Shown here: positions 37,976 to 47,420 of the stretch, piece after piece
Numbering within the stretch: the first letter of the stretch is position 1
Layout: each line of letters begins with the position of its first letter
Source: Clostridiales bacterium
GTDB taxonomy: Bacteria; Bacillota; Clostridia; Lachnospirales; Lachnospiraceae
Assembly: GCA_018369015.1 (NCBI GenBank)
Contig: JAGZDD010000004.1
Location: 8,286-72,285 of the forward strand
Length of the DNA: 64,000 nt
Reading direction: 5' to 3'
Position numbers and translations under genes: made by a program
The notes under the pieces: generated by a model
Database searches by the model: none
What the model was told of the DNA's origin: nothing
Seen by the model: only the letters and a program-made list of their open reading frames with translations

Positions 37976-39368
37976 GGGGGAGAAGATCCTGGAAAAATTT
38001 ATAAATACGCGAAATCCGGTTTTACCGCTAAAATACCATATCCCTGACAGTGAAGCCCATGTGATGCCGGACGGAAAGCTGTATATTTACGGGAGCTTTG
38101 ACGACCGGGCGGACGTTTTTTGCAGTGAGCGTTATTATGTTGCTTCCACGGAGGATATGGAACACTGGACGATTTATGACGAAGCCTTTAACGGCAGCAG
38201 CGTTTCGTGGTTTCGTGACCCGGAGGATTATAAATATCCCGGCATTGACTGGAGCCGCCCGACGCCCTTTATCCGAAAGATGCTTGAGGAGGAAGCAAAG
38301 AAGGGCAAGGATATGAAGGCGGCCTTTGAACAGGCGGCCATGGAGGAAAAGCCGGCGCTTTTGTTTGCGCCGGACTGCCTGCCAAAGGACGGCACGTATT
38401 ATCTTTATTTTTGTATGCCGGACGACAGCGAGGGTGTGGCCCGGGCAAAGACGCCTTACGGCCCGTTTACAGATCCGGTCAAGCTGCCCTGCGGCGGGAT
38501 TGACCCGGCGGTCTTTATTGACAGTGACGGGCAGGTGTATTACTATTGGGGCCAGCTTTTTTCCCACGGCGTCAAGCTGGATCCGGGGATGACTTCTTTT
38601 AATGAAAATGAGGTCGTCCACGATTTAGTCACTGAGGAAGAGCATTGCTTCCACGAGGGCTCTTCCATGAGAAAAATCGGCGATACCTATTATTATGTTT
38701 ATGCAGACATGGAAAGGGGGAAGCCGACGGCGCTCGGCTATTCGACAGGAGCGTCTCCTCTGGGGCCGTTTACCTACCGGGGGATTATTATTGACAATGA
38801 TGGATGCGACCCGGCAAGCTGGAACAACCACGGGTCGATTGAATGTGTGGACGGCCAGTGGTATGTTTTTTACCATCGGTGCAGCAGAGGGAAACAGCAG
38901 TACCGCAGGCTTTGTATTGAGCGGATCACAATCGGGGAAGATGGTACGATTCAGGAAGTGAAAATGACTTCCCAGGGCATCGGGGAGCCTTTTGCGCCGG
39001 GAGAGACGATTATGGGCTTTCAGGCCTGCGGCGTGCAGGGGCAGCTTTATATCGGCGTCAACGAAGCGGCCGGGGAAGACAGCGCAGAGCCTTTGGAGGT
39101 GCTTACCAATATTTCAGACGGGGATTCGGCGGTTTATCGCTATGTAAAAAGCGGTAAGCCCTGGGAAAAAATCCGTATCACATGCCGGGGTAAAGGGAAA
39201 ATCCATGTTTTTATGAATGGAAGGTCTGCGGGAAGTGTGAGCGCCGAGGCGCCGGAAGGAACGGAAGTCTGTGAAGGTGCGCTTTCTATGGATGCGGGAG
39301 AATATGAGCTTGTTTTAAAATTTGAAGAGCCAGAGCTGCTGGAAATCCTCAGCCTGGCGCTTTTATAG
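37968..39368 (+). CDS. GH43 glycoside hydrolase with C-terminal beta-sandwich
   Basis: Enzyme of 466 residues. The propeller starts with SEAHVMPDGKLYIYGSFD (Asp base), then FAPDCLPKDGTYYLYF, GGIDPAVFIDSDGQVYYYW (middle Asp), and HEGSSMRKIGDTYYYVYAD (Glu acid), the three catalytic positions of GH43. From about residue 345 a beta-sandwich like CBM6 follows. ATG 37968 lies 9 bp after GGAGGG, inside the end of the previous gene, so the two are coupled. Family members remove arabinofuranose or xylose side chains. No signal peptide, so it acts on imported fragments. Confidence 0.87.
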   Translation: MNEGEKILEKFINTRNPVLPLKYHIPDSEAHVMPDGKLYIYGSFDDRADVFCSERYYVASTEDMEHWTIYDEAFNGSSVSWFRDPEDYKYPGIDWSRPTPFIRKMLEEEAKKGKDMKAAFEQAAMEEKPALLFAPDCLPKDGTYYLYFCMPDDSEGVARAKTPYGPFTDPVKLPCGGIDPAVFIDSDGQVYYYWGQLFSHGVKLDPGMTSFNENEVVHDLVTEEEHCFHEGSSMRKIGDTYYYVYADMERGKPTALGYSTGASPLGPFTYRGIIIDNDGCDPASWNNHGSIECVDGQWYVFYHRCSRGKQQYRRLCIERITIGEDGTIQEVKMTSQGIGEPFAPGETIMGFQACGVQGQLYIGVNEAAGEDSAEPLEVLTNISDGDSAVYRYVKSGKPWEKIRITCRGKGKIHVFMNGRSAGSVSAEAPEGTEVCEGALSMDAGEYELVLKFEEPELLEILSLALL

Positions 39369-39427
39369 GAACGGTTTGGGCGGCGCTTTCGTTTATGCGC
39401 CGCTTTCGATTAAGGGAAGGTGGAAAC

Positions 39428-41656
39428 ATGGAGAAAACGGATATTGAATTAAAGGTTCAAAAGCTTATGGCGCAGATGACCCTGGAAGAAAAAATCGGGC
39501 AGCTTAATCAGACAGGCACAACGATGAGCTGCACTCTTCCGGGAATGGCGGCGGATATTGACCAGTGGGTGACGGACATGATGGAAGGCCGCATCAGCAA
39601 GGATGAATTGGATCGCCGCCTGTCCATGTGCGAGGAAGATTTAAAGCTGGATCAGGTCAGGGAAGGGAAAATCGGAAATTTCGTCAATTTATATGATGAT
39701 GAAAAAATTGCAAAAATACGTGAGGCGGCCAATGAAAGCCGTCTTAAAATTCCTTTATTTTTCGGCGTGGACGCTATCCGGGGCTACCGGACGATCTTCC
39801 CGTCGCCGCTGGCCATGTCCTGCAGCTGGGATATGGATGTCTGCCGGGAAATGATCCGTACAGCCAAAAGGGAAGCCAGGGTCTGCGGCGTCAACTGGGT
39901 CTTCGGGCCGATGCTGGACGTGGCCAGAGACGCCCGCTGGGGCCGTATTGTGGAAACCTTTGGGGAAGATCCCTATATCGTATCAGAGGCCGCCCGGGCA
40001 ATGGTTAAAGCCTGGCAGGAAAATACCGGCGACGGCGGCGCTATGCTGGCGACGGCCAAGCATTTTCTTGCCTATGGCGCTGTCAGCGGCGGCCAGGACT
40101 ATAATACGGTTGACCTGTCCCTGCGCCAGCTTTACGAAACCCATCTGCCGCCCTTTAAGGCAGCCGTTGAGGCCGGCGTCGGGGCGGTGATGAGCGCCTT
40201 CCATGACCTTAACGGTATTCCGTGTACATGCGACTCGTGGCTTCTGACAAAGATTTTAAGGGAGACGCTTGGCTTTGAAGGCTTTGTCGTCAGCGACGCG
40301 GAAGCCGTAAAGCAGTGTGCGGTTCATGGGATCGCAGCCGATGAGCGCGAGGCAGCAAAAATGTCACTTTTGGCCGGGGGCGATATGGATATGTCTTCGG
40401 AAAGCTATTCCAAATATTTAAAAGAGCTTGTTTTATCCGGCGAGGTGCCGGAAGCGGCGATTGACCGGGCCGTCCGGCGCATTTTAAGGAAAAAGGCGGA
40501 GTATGGGCTTTTTGAAGAGGATTATGTTTACGATCCGGAAAAAATCAAAGCGACGGTGCTGTGCGCCGACCACAGGGAGGCAGAGCGAAGGGCGGCGCGG
40601 CAGTGCGCGGTACTCCTGAAAAACGACGGCGTGCTTCCTGTAAAACAATCGGTGAAAAAGCTGCTCATCATCGGGGAGCTGGCGCAGGATAAGGAAGCCC
40701 TCCACGGCCCGTGGGCGTTTACCGGCGATAAGGAAAATACGGTGACGATTGTTGAAGGCATGAAAAACAACTGCCCCGAAGGCATGGAAGTGTCTTATAT
40801 CCCGGGCTTTGGCGTCCATGACGGAACCGAAGGCTTTGAAGAAGCCCTGGCGGCAGCGGCAGAAGCAGATCTTGTGATCGCCGTAGCCGGGGAAACCGCG
40901 TTTATGAGCGGCGAAGCGGCGTCAAGGGCAAACCTGCATCTGGCCGGAGCCCAGGAGGAATTTTTAAGCCGGCTGGCTTTAACGGGAACGCCGACAGCGG
41001 TTGTTTTGATTAACGGACGCCCTCTGGCCATTGGCTGCCTTAAAGACAATAAAGGGATCGGAGCGATTTTAGAAGCCTGGCATATGGGGACGGAAACCGG
41101 AAATGCCCTGGCCGATCTCCTTTACGGCAAATGCAGCCCGTCCGGGAAATTAACAGTGACCTTTGCCAATGAGGCCGGCCAGGAGCCGATGTATTATAAT
41201 CATCCCAACACAGGGAAGCCCGGCGGAACGTTTAAGTTTACATCCAAATACCAGGATGTCCCCATAAGCCCCCTGTATCCTTTTGGCTATGGCCTGAGCT
41301 ATACAGCCTTTGCTTACAGCGGTTTTGAAATTGAGACGCCTGTGGTAAAAGCGGATTCAAAGGTGCGCTGCCATCTGACGGTGACAAATACAGGCGACTT
41401 TGAGGCCGACGAGATCGTCCAGCTTTATGTCCATGACGTTTCGGCCTCCTGCGTCCGTCCGGTGAAGGAATTAAAGCGGTTTTGCAAAATCCATCTTCTT
41501 CCGGGGCAGAGCCGCGAAATAAATTTTGAGCTTCCGGTGAGGGAGCTTGGCTTTTATGACCGGGAGCTGAACTATATTGTCGAGCCTGGGGAATTTGAGC
41601 TTTTTGCAGGGAAAAGCAGCGCGGACTGCCTGATGAAGAAATTTACGGTTGTCTGA
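39428..41656 (+). CDS. GH3 beta-glycosidase (periplasmic-type BglX-like architecture, cytosolic)
   Basis: Protein of 742 residues with the common three-domain GH3 layout. TLEEKIGQLNQ begins the barrel, AKHFLAYG holds the conserved Lys-His, nucleophile D290 is in VVSDAEAV, and the end has a fibronectin-III-like domain. It matches BglX-type beta-glucosidase/beta-xylosidase, yet lacks a signal peptide. AAGGGAAGG precedes ATG 39428. It is one of three GH3 genes in the window, and they differ clearly, so they are unlikely to be recent duplicates. Confidence 0.92.
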   Translation: MEKTDIELKVQKLMAQMTLEEKIGQLNQTGTTMSCTLPGMAADIDQWVTDMMEGRISKDELDRRLSMCEEDLKLDQVREGKIGNFVNLYDDEKIAKIREAANESRLKIPLFFGVDAIRGYRTIFPSPLAMSCSWDMDVCREMIRTAKREARVCGVNWVFGPMLDVARDARWGRIVETFGEDPYIVSEAARAMVKAWQENTGDGGAMLATAKHFLAYGAVSGGQDYNTVDLSLRQLYETHLPPFKAAVEAGVGAVMSAFHDLNGIPCTCDSWLLTKILRETLGFEGFVVSDAEAVKQCAVHGIAADEREAAKMSLLAGGDMDMSSESYSKYLKELVLSGEVPEAAIDRAVRRILRKKAEYGLFEEDYVYDPEKIKATVLCADHREAERRAARQCAVLLKNDGVLPVKQSVKKLLIIGELAQDKEALHGPWAFTGDKENTVTIVEGMKNNCPEGMEVSYIPGFGVHDGTEGFEEALAAAAEADLVIAVAGETAFMSGEAASRANLHLAGAQEEFLSRLALTGTPTAVVLINGRPLAIGCLKDNKGIGAILEAWHMGTETGNALADLLYGKCSPSGKLTVTFANEAGQEPMYYNHPNTGKPGGTFKFTSKYQDVPISPLYPFGYGLSYTAFAYSGFEIETPVVKADSKVRCHLTVTNTGDFEADEIVQLYVHDVSASCVRPVKELKRFCKIHLLPGQSREINFELPVRELGFYDRELNYIVEPGEFELFAGKSSADCLMKKFTVV

Positions 41657-41748
41657 AATGTATGATGAATATGTCAGAAAAGTTATGGATGAAGAAAATC
41701 CAAATTGTTATGCTGTATCCAACATAATAAACATTGGAGGGATACACA

Positions 41749-43758
41749 ATGAAACACAAATATGTTACAGCAGCGGCCGGGGCGCTTATGGCTGCCCTGC
41801 TTTGTACCGGCTGCGGCCAGGCGGCACAGCAAAATGCCGGGCAAAATCCAGATGGGGGAACGGACGGTCCGGCTTCAGAGACGGAATTAAGCCGTCAGGC
41901 TTCGGAGTCCGAAGGCGGGGAAAGCAAAGCCTTCCGGTTTGAAGCGGAGGATGCCAATCTGAAATATTGCAGTGAGCAAAGCGATCCTTTTGCCGAGCCT
42001 AAAAGCTATCTCACCGATGAGGGAGAAGCGGTGATTAAAAAAATTTTCGGGGAAACGGCCAGGGCCGAGGATGTTATCGGTATTTTAGGCTTTTCCATAG
42101 ATGAGATTAACGGGTGGACGCCGGAGCTGACCGGCGCTTCCGAAGATGCCAGCGGCGGGAAATACCTGCGCCAGCTCGATTCGCCTGAAAATGCCGTGCG
42201 CTTTGAGCTTCATGCCGACCAGGCGGGGGATGCCGTGCTGACCTTCCGGGTGGCCAGCAATGACCTGGACTGGATGGGGAAAAAGACAAACGACATAGAC
42301 CATCTGGAACAGAAGATGGCAATCACAGTGAATGGCACTATGCTTGATCTTTCCGGTACGGTAATTAAAGGAAGCGACAGCCTTACGGAAACCGCATGGC
42401 AGGATATAAGCTTTGAAACAAGCCTCAATGAAGGGGATAACCTGATTGAAATTTACGTATTTTCCCATGAGGAGCAATATGCAAGAGACAGCTTTACCGA
42501 GGAAGGCATCCAAAAAAAGATAACGGTGGAAACCGTATGCGATAAGCTCCCCAATTTTGACTACCTGGATGTGCAGAGCGCCGCCAACGTTACGTGGTCA
42601 GAGGCAGAAAGCAGCGCAGCTGTCGGCGAGGGTGTTCCGGTGCTGGAATCTTTAGAGGTAGAGGTTCCTGAAAACTATACGATCTATACATGTGAATCTG
42701 TGGACGTCCTGCGCTATACTGTAACTGCGAATATGAGCGACGGCAGCAGCAGGGATGTTACAGATAGAAGTATTTTCACCGGGGATCTCAGCGCCCTGGG
42801 TGAACAGGAATTTGAGCTGTCGTATACGCAAAACGGGGTGACGGCCAAAGGCTCTTTTACCGCCAATGTGGAGTCCACCGATTTTGCCCTGGATCAGGTT
42901 CCCGAGGAATACAGGGGCGCCGATGCCGCCCAAAAGGGAACGGTCGAGCATATGGAATATACGACCTGTGAATATGGCGAGGATGGCGAGCCTTTGGAGG
43001 AACAGACCAATGAAGCCTATGTTTACCTGCCAGCCGGGTATTCCAGGGATCAGCAGTATAATGTTTTATACCTGCTTCACGGCGGCGGCGACAGCGCAGG
43101 CTTCTGGCTCGGACAGGGCGATTACGCGGCCGGAGGGGCAAAGGACTCCTCAGATAAAAACTTTACAGTGGCAATGCTGGATGCATTGATTGAAAAGGGC
43201 TACTGCGAACCGCTGATCGTTGTCACTCCGTCTTTGATGACTGAGGCTGAAAATACTCCGGAAAATGCCGGGGTCAATGGAACGTCAACATTTCAGTACG
43301 AACTGAAAAATGATCTGATTCCTGCCGTTGAAACAAAGTATTCGACTTATGCCGGCGGAGATGTTTCTGAAGAAAACCTTATCGCTACCCGTGAGCATCG
43401 GGCTTATGACGGGTTGTCTATGGGATCGATGACAAGCTTCCAGTCTGTGCTTATGGGATGCACGGATTATATCGGCTATATCGGAAGCTTTTCCGGCTGC
43501 AAGTCCGATGTGGCCGCAGTCACCGATTCGCTGAACACAGACTATGCCCAGTACCCGATCTTATATTGGTACAATGGGAATGGAACGGTTGATATGGCCC
43601 ACGATGAGCACTGTGAAGCTTACAAGCAGATGCTCGAGCTTCTGCCGGATAAGCTTAAAGAAGGGGAAAATACCCTGTTTGCGGATAAGCCCGGACAGTC
43701 TCACAGCTATGAATCCTGGGTGATTGACCTTTACAATACCCTTGGCGTATTTTTCTAA
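41749..43758 (+). CDS. Surface lipoprotein with Ig-like domain and CE1-type esterase domain
   Basis: Protein of 669 residues. The signal peptide ends in lipobox CTGC, so the protein is anchored outside the cell. Residues about 50-270 form a beta-rich region like a carbohydrate-binding module, and about 295-375 an Ig-like (Big-type) domain. The C-terminal 290 residues are a CE1-like esterase: YLLHGGGDSAGFW, nucleophile S557 in GLSMGS, and histidine in GQSHSYESW. GGAGGG precedes ATG 41749. This is the only exported enzyme in the locus, so it probably removes acetyl or feruloyl groups from polymer or oligosaccharide before uptake by the importer at 28-32 kb. Confidence 0.87.
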   Translation: MKHKYVTAAAGALMAALLCTGCGQAAQQNAGQNPDGGTDGPASETELSRQASESEGGESKAFRFEAEDANLKYCSEQSDPFAEPKSYLTDEGEAVIKKIFGETARAEDVIGILGFSIDEINGWTPELTGASEDASGGKYLRQLDSPENAVRFELHADQAGDAVLTFRVASNDLDWMGKKTNDIDHLEQKMAITVNGTMLDLSGTVIKGSDSLTETAWQDISFETSLNEGDNLIEIYVFSHEEQYARDSFTEEGIQKKITVETVCDKLPNFDYLDVQSAANVTWSEAESSAAVGEGVPVLESLEVEVPENYTIYTCESVDVLRYTVTANMSDGSSRDVTDRSIFTGDLSALGEQEFELSYTQNGVTAKGSFTANVESTDFALDQVPEEYRGADAAQKGTVEHMEYTTCEYGEDGEPLEEQTNEAYVYLPAGYSRDQQYNVLYLLHGGGDSAGFWLGQGDYAAGGAKDSSDKNFTVAMLDALIEKGYCEPLIVVTPSLMTEAENTPENAGVNGTSTFQYELKNDLIPAVETKYSTYAGGDVSEENLIATREHRAYDGLSMGSMTSFQSVLMGCTDYIGYIGSFSGCKSDVAAVTDSLNTDYAQYPILYWYNGNGTVDMAHDEHCEAYKQMLELLPDKLKEGENTLFADKPGQSHSYESWVIDLYNTLGVFF

Positions 43759-43802
43759 GCTTATCGTAATTATTCAGCCATGGGGCTGAGGAGGAAAACT
43801 TT

Positions 43803-43833
43803 GGCGCAAGACGTCCGCCGGACGTCTTGCGCC
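43803..43833. repeat. Perfect 15-bp palindromic repeat, copy 1
   Basis: GGCGCAAGACGTCCG, one C, then the exact reverse complement. The right half with flanks (CCGGACGTCTTGCGCCG) recurs at 48972-48989. It lies 45 bp after the esterase stop and might also act as a transcription end, though no T-run follows. Confidence 0.85.
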
Positions 43834-43936
43834 GACCGGAGCACAGCCTAGACCGCAAGCTGGCATGCAGAGTGGCTTTTCCTTCCTTAAGTATAGAGCG
43901 TTTAGCTCGAATCGAGGGTTTAGCCTTGTTGGAGGC

Positions 43937-43978
43937 GGTTAGCAGCGTTAACTGCCAAATCTGAGATATGGCTGAAAT
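43937..43978. repeat. Dispersed repeat, GGTTAGCAGCGTTA type, copy 1
   Basis: About 42 bp that align with 50576-50617 at roughly 80% identity (GGTTAGCAGCGTTAxCTG, AATCxGAG, ATGGCTGA). The rest of the 43759-44035 gap holds only the palindrome at 43803 and no gene. Confidence 0.65.
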
Positions 43979-44035
43979 TTTGCCATTGACCTTAAAAACA
44001 TTCCCCAAATGGCTTATAAAATTTCAAAAAAGTTG

Positions 44036-44064
44036 TTGACAAACATCTATTTATCATGTATATT
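44036..44064 (+). promoter_or_regulatory. Promoter of the tRNA-Gly gene
   Basis: TTGACA (44036-44041), 17 bp, TATATT (44059-44064). A near-consensus sigma-A promoter 50 bp before the tRNA. Confidence 0.85.
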
Positions 44065-44113
44065 ATTACTTGTCCTTAAGACAGCAACAAAAAATAAACA
44101 AAATAGTTATTAT

Positions 44114-44185
44114 GCGCGAGTGGCTCAGTGGTGGAGTATCGCCTTGCCAAGGCGAGGGTCGCGGGTTCGAATCCCGTCTCGCGCT
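44114..44185 (+). tRNA. tRNA-Gly(GCC)
   Basis: A full cloverleaf can be drawn: acceptor GCGCGAG/CTCGCGC, D stem GCTC/GAGT, anticodon stem TCGCC/GGCGA with loop TTGCCAA (anticodon GCC), and T arm GCGGG-TTCGAAT-CCCGT. The discriminator base is T and CCA is not encoded. Flanked by its own promoter and terminator. Confidence 0.95.
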
Positions 44186-44199
44186 CTTTGCTTTTAAGC

Positions 44200-44237
44200 A
44201 AAACAGCGGCTTTGAGAGGAATTGCGGCTGTTTTTTT
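44200..44237 (+). terminator. Terminator of the tRNA-Gly gene
   Basis: AAAACAGC (44200-44207) pairs with GCTGTTTT (44227-44234), and the T-run continues to seven T. It starts 15 bp after the tRNA. Confidence 0.8.
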
Positions 44238-44264
44238 ATTTCTAAAAATAGCATGATTTAGCAC

Positions 44265-44611
44265 AAAAACTTAGAATAACTTAGAATAAAATATTTGAAA
44301 TTTATTTTTGAAACACGAAAATTTTATTTTGGAAGGGCTTCAATAGAAAGCGGCAGTAACCTGAATGTTTATCAGGGAACTGCCGTTTCCTATTAAATAA
44401 AAAAGCTCCGCTTTGGAGATCGCACTGCGGCGGAATGGAAGATGTCGCTTCCAAGGCCCGTCGCATTCGGTCGTTGCCTGACGGCAACTCGTGCTCATAC
44501 TTTGGGTGTATCAAATGTGCAGGCACAGGGTCAGGTAAACTTGTTCCTATGTCTGCCCACTTGATAACTTTCATAGTAACCTAGTCCTAATTATATTCTA
44601 AATTTTGGAAC
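44265..44611. other. Intergenic region without recognised gene
   Basis: Holds a short direct repeat AACTTAGAATA near 44270, a hairpin CGGCAGT (about 44349)/ACTGCCG with a loop of about 25 nt, and GTTGCC-TGAC-GGCAAC at 44473-44488. Either hairpin may end the minus-strand hexosaminidase transcript. A 90-residue open frame on the minus strand has no RBS or known domain and I did not call it. No promoter or RNA gene is evident. Confidence 0.5.
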
Positions 44612-46555
44612 TTACATTTCCCTTAAATAATCCCCATACCAGTTAATAACCTCCTGCAGCCGGTAAAGGTCAGCTTCTTTTCCCTGCTTTCTCCAAATAT
44701 CTTTGTAGGACATAAACCATGTTTCAAGCATGACGGCAGTTTCACATGGGGATGGGATTTGAGCTTGAGAGGGATCGACTTTGTCCGGTGTATGTGTGCC
44801 GGGGGCGTATGGATGTTGTCCGCCGTGCTCCTTATACCAAAGGTGGAAGGCAATCGTATTAAAAATATGCTGGCCTATGGCTGCGTTAATAAAGCAGGTC
44901 AGAGTGTATTTGACCGGGGCCGGAGCCTGGCAAAGGTAAGAGGAAAGCTGGAGGGTCAGCTTTGCAAGCTCTGTATTCACGGTTACATACTTTTGGAGCG
45001 AAAGCCCATCGAGCATGTTCTTTTTGTGGCTCCGGAAATATTGCGCAAAGGAACTGCCCTCAAATAATCCCTGGCTGTCCTCTTTAAAAAGAACTGCGGT
45101 TGTCCAATTCATTATTGCTTTTGTGGAAATTTTTGAAATACAGTCCATAACAGTTTCGGAAAAGTCGCGGTATTCGACAACCGATACCTGACGGCATATT
45201 TCGTCAAATGCCGGAATACGGCTGTTCCAGGAAAATGCAGCGCCAAGGATCAGGCCGAAGGCGGAAAAATCCGGATGGTTTGGATGGCCCATGTCGCCCC
45301 AGTCAGTATTAAGGACTCCATCTGCTTCATATTGATGGGCATAGGTACACATGCGGGAAATGTTGGCATAGGCATCCGGCATAACGTTAATAAGGCTGTT
45401 CCAGCCCTGGACGCCGGGGCAGACATATTGCTTCACACCCACGGAATGAAATGCCTTTACCGAGCTGTCATCCTGGTCCGGAGCATATCCCCAGTTTAAG
45501 CAAATGGTGCCGTTTGGGAGAATGGCTGCTTTTTTAGGGGCTGAAGCAATAATGTCTCCCCAGAACATGGGAATTTTTCCGCGGCGCGCTATATGCTGGC
45601 ATAATTCGTCAACAAAGCGGATATAAACACTCTCACGGCCAAGCTGAGCTACCAGATCTTTTGTTTTTCCAAGGCCAATGTCAAAGGTTTCATCGGCGCA
45701 GATATTAAAATATTTTGAAGAAAATAAGCTCATATATTCGTCGATGCGTTCCTTCATAAGTTTTAGTGCCCGGGGATCCGATGCGTCCAGCGTGTGGTGG
45801 GCCATACGGTTTCCAAAGGAGAATGGCTGGCCTTCACTGCCATCCAGCTCGCATAATGATGAAAATGTTTTTGTTCCAAGCATTTTATAGAGGTGCCCGA
45901 AGGTGGAAATTGAAGGGATTAAATCAATGCCAAGCAGTTGGCAATACTGGTCAAATTCCATGATTTCCTCGGCTGTGAGGGGTGTTTCATCCCTCCATAC
46001 TTCGCTGCAGCCGCGAAAAAGATAGCTGTGTTCCACATAAAATTGAAGCTCATTGATTTTATAATAGCTGCATCGGTCGGCAAGCCTTTTTAAAGCTGCA
46101 AGATCCGGAATACGGCCGCGGGTCGTATCATGGTAAAAACCGCGGTGGCGGATTTTTGGATAATCTTGGATGAGAGCGCCGTGCAAAAGGGCACCCTCCT
46201 GGGAAATGATTTGCCGCAGCGTTTGTATGCCCCATAGTACTTCTCTTTCCCCAGCCCCAGATACGATAATGTGGTCTTGTGTAATACCCAGCACATAGGT
46301 GTCTTTCTCAAGGTCAAAATCGGTTCGGAGCCAGATTTTGTGCGGACCGGAAAATTCACGCACGGCAATGGGGATATGCAGCCCGGTGGCCTCTTCAATG
46401 GTATTTTGCAGCAGGCGGGCGTGGTGGAAGCCTGCCGTTTTTTTAGAAAGATTCGGGCAAATAAGAATACCGTCGCATAAATAGAGCTGAAAAACGATTT
46501 CCCGATTCCACTCAAAAGACTGGGGTGCAGGAATAATATAAGGTTTATGGTACAT
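44612..46555 (-). CDS. GH20 beta-N-acetylhexosaminidase
   Basis: Enzyme of 647 residues, with no signal peptide. An N-terminal GH20b-like alpha/beta domain (about 1-120) precedes the TIM barrel, which begins with IRHRGFYHDTTRGR and contains the catalytic Asp-Glu pair D288-E289 in ICADET. WNWGYAPD-like segments and the NTDWGDMGHPNHP motif near residue 425 fit the family. An alpha-helical C-terminal domain follows. Its start ATG (46555) has GGGGGA upstream on the minus strand. It removes terminal GlcNAc or GalNAc from imported fragments by substrate-assisted catalysis. It is monocistronic, with a palindromic site 57 bp upstream. Confidence 0.9.
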   Translation of the reverse strand: MYHKPYIIPAPQSFEWNREIVFQLYLCDGILICPNLSKKTAGFHHARLLQNTIEEATGLHIPIAVREFSGPHKIWLRTDFDLEKDTYVLGITQDHIIVSGAGEREVLWGIQTLRQIISQEGALLHGALIQDYPKIRHRGFYHDTTRGRIPDLAALKRLADRCSYYKINELQFYVEHSYLFRGCSEVWRDETPLTAEEIMEFDQYCQLLGIDLIPSISTFGHLYKMLGTKTFSSLCELDGSEGQPFSFGNRMAHHTLDASDPRALKLMKERIDEYMSLFSSKYFNICADETFDIGLGKTKDLVAQLGRESVYIRFVDELCQHIARRGKIPMFWGDIIASAPKKAAILPNGTICLNWGYAPDQDDSSVKAFHSVGVKQYVCPGVQGWNSLINVMPDAYANISRMCTYAHQYEADGVLNTDWGDMGHPNHPDFSAFGLILGAAFSWNSRIPAFDEICRQVSVVEYRDFSETVMDCISKISTKAIMNWTTAVLFKEDSQGLFEGSSFAQYFRSHKKNMLDGLSLQKYVTVNTELAKLTLQLSSYLCQAPAPVKYTLTCFINAAIGQHIFNTIAFHLWYKEHGGQHPYAPGTHTPDKVDPSQAQIPSPCETAVMLETWFMSYKDIWRKQGKEADLYRLQEVINWYGDYLREM

Positions 46556-46611
46556 GATAATTCCCCCTGTTTGCTTATAATATATTTCCCTGTTTCATAG
46601 GGTGTTTTCAT

Positions 46612-46628
46612 TTTACAATACTTGTAAA
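46612..46628 (-). promoter_or_regulatory. Candidate operator upstream of the hexosaminidase gene
   Basis: TTTACAA-TAC-TTGTAAA, a perfect 7-bp inverted repeat with a 3-bp centre, resembling sites of dimeric repressors. The regulator is unknown. Its location fits control of the minus-strand GH20 gene. Confidence 0.5.
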
Positions 46629-46706
46629 GGTTATACAATAATATAGGGTCAGATAAATCGGCTTTTGTGCTTGCCTTAGGATAACTTTAATAAAAGTATC
46701 CTATTG

Positions 46707-46735
46707 TTGCCATCGTTTCCTTTTCACAGTATAAT
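46707..46735 (+). promoter_or_regulatory. Promoter of the DUF1989 gene
   Basis: TTGCCA (46707-46712), 17 bp, TATAAT (46730-46735). The transcript would start near 46742 and carry the hairpin at 46762-46792 in its leader. Confidence 0.8.
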
Positions 46736-46761
46736 ATCTCTATAACACTGGAGTTTGGGAA

Positions 46762-46792
46762 TTACTGTTTATAGAGTACCTGTGAACAGTAA
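46762..46792. repeat. Palindromic TTACTGTT repeat in a 5' leader, copy 1
   Basis: TTACTGTT pairs with AACAGTAA and the stem extends through GU pairs to 13 bp with a 5-nt loop. The same palindrome (GTTACTGT/ACAGTAAC) is found at 50621-50653. Both lie in promoter regions. An apparent in-frame extension of the DUF1989 gene through this repeat is an artefact. Confidence 0.75.
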
Positions 46793-46811
46793 CGTTTGGG
46801 AGGCAGAAATA

Positions 46812-47390
46812 ATGGGTAAAGAATATATAATATCAGCGTGTTCAGGAATAAAGCTTGACGTTAAAAAAGGTCAAAATATTACGGTAATTGATATAGAAGG
46901 CGGTCAAGTCGTTGATTTTTTCGCTGAGGCGGCAGACAGCCCAAATGAGTTTTTATCAACAGGGGTAACGATTGACTGCAATGAGTCTTTGAAATTAAAA
47001 ATTGGAGATATTATTTATACGAATTTGTATCGCCCAATGATGAAAGTTCTTTCAGATGACGTTGGAGAGCATGATTTATTACACCCATGTTGCCGGCCAG
47101 AAATGTATGATTTTTTTTACCACAACGGTAAAGGACATCCAAACTGCTTCGACAATATCAATACAGCCCTTAACGAGCAGCGTCCTGTTATTACACCTGT
47201 TAATTTATTTATGCATACGAAAATCAATACGGACGGCAGTATTGTGGTAGAAGCGCCGATTTCCAGAGCAGGAGATAAAATTGTAATAAAAGCATTGCTG
47301 GATATTACACTTGGAGCCGCCGCTTGCAGCGTATCTGAAAGTAAATGTAATAGCGGTAAATGTTCGCCTGTTAAAATAATTATTGACTAA
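46812..47390 (+). CDS. DUF1989 (urea carboxylase-associated) family protein
   Basis: Protein of 192 residues, cytosolic. KKGQNITVIDIEGGQVVDFFAEA at the N-terminus and the cysteine/His region HPCCRPEMYDFFYHNGKGHPNC match the PF09347 family, which is found next to urea carboxylase and related genes and is believed to act on urea derivatives or guanidine-related compounds. No urea carboxylase is nearby. I placed the start at ATG 46812 (GGGAGG 8 bp upstream), not at an in-frame ATG 57 bp earlier that lies in the palindromic repeat. The DinB-fold gene follows 30 bp later, likely co-transcribed. Confidence 0.85.
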   Translation: MGKEYIISACSGIKLDVKKGQNITVIDIEGGQVVDFFAEAADSPNEFLSTGVTIDCNESLKLKIGDIIYTNLYRPMMKVLSDDVGEHDLLHPCCRPEMYDFFYHNGKGHPNCFDNINTALNEQRPVITPVNLFMHTKINTDGSIVVEAPISRAGDKIVIKALLDITLGAAACSVSESKCNSGKCSPVKIIID

Positions 47391-47420
47391 AGAAATGCCG
47401 GATTTGAAAGAGGATTGAAT

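Noticed and set aside
44009..44264. Several 62-63 residue open frames on both strands
   Set aside because: They run through the tRNA-Gly gene, and their apparent conserved peptide is a translation of the tRNA.
46755..46811. N-terminal extension of the DUF1989 protein
   Set aside because: It translates the palindromic repeat; a good RBS precedes the internal ATG 46812.
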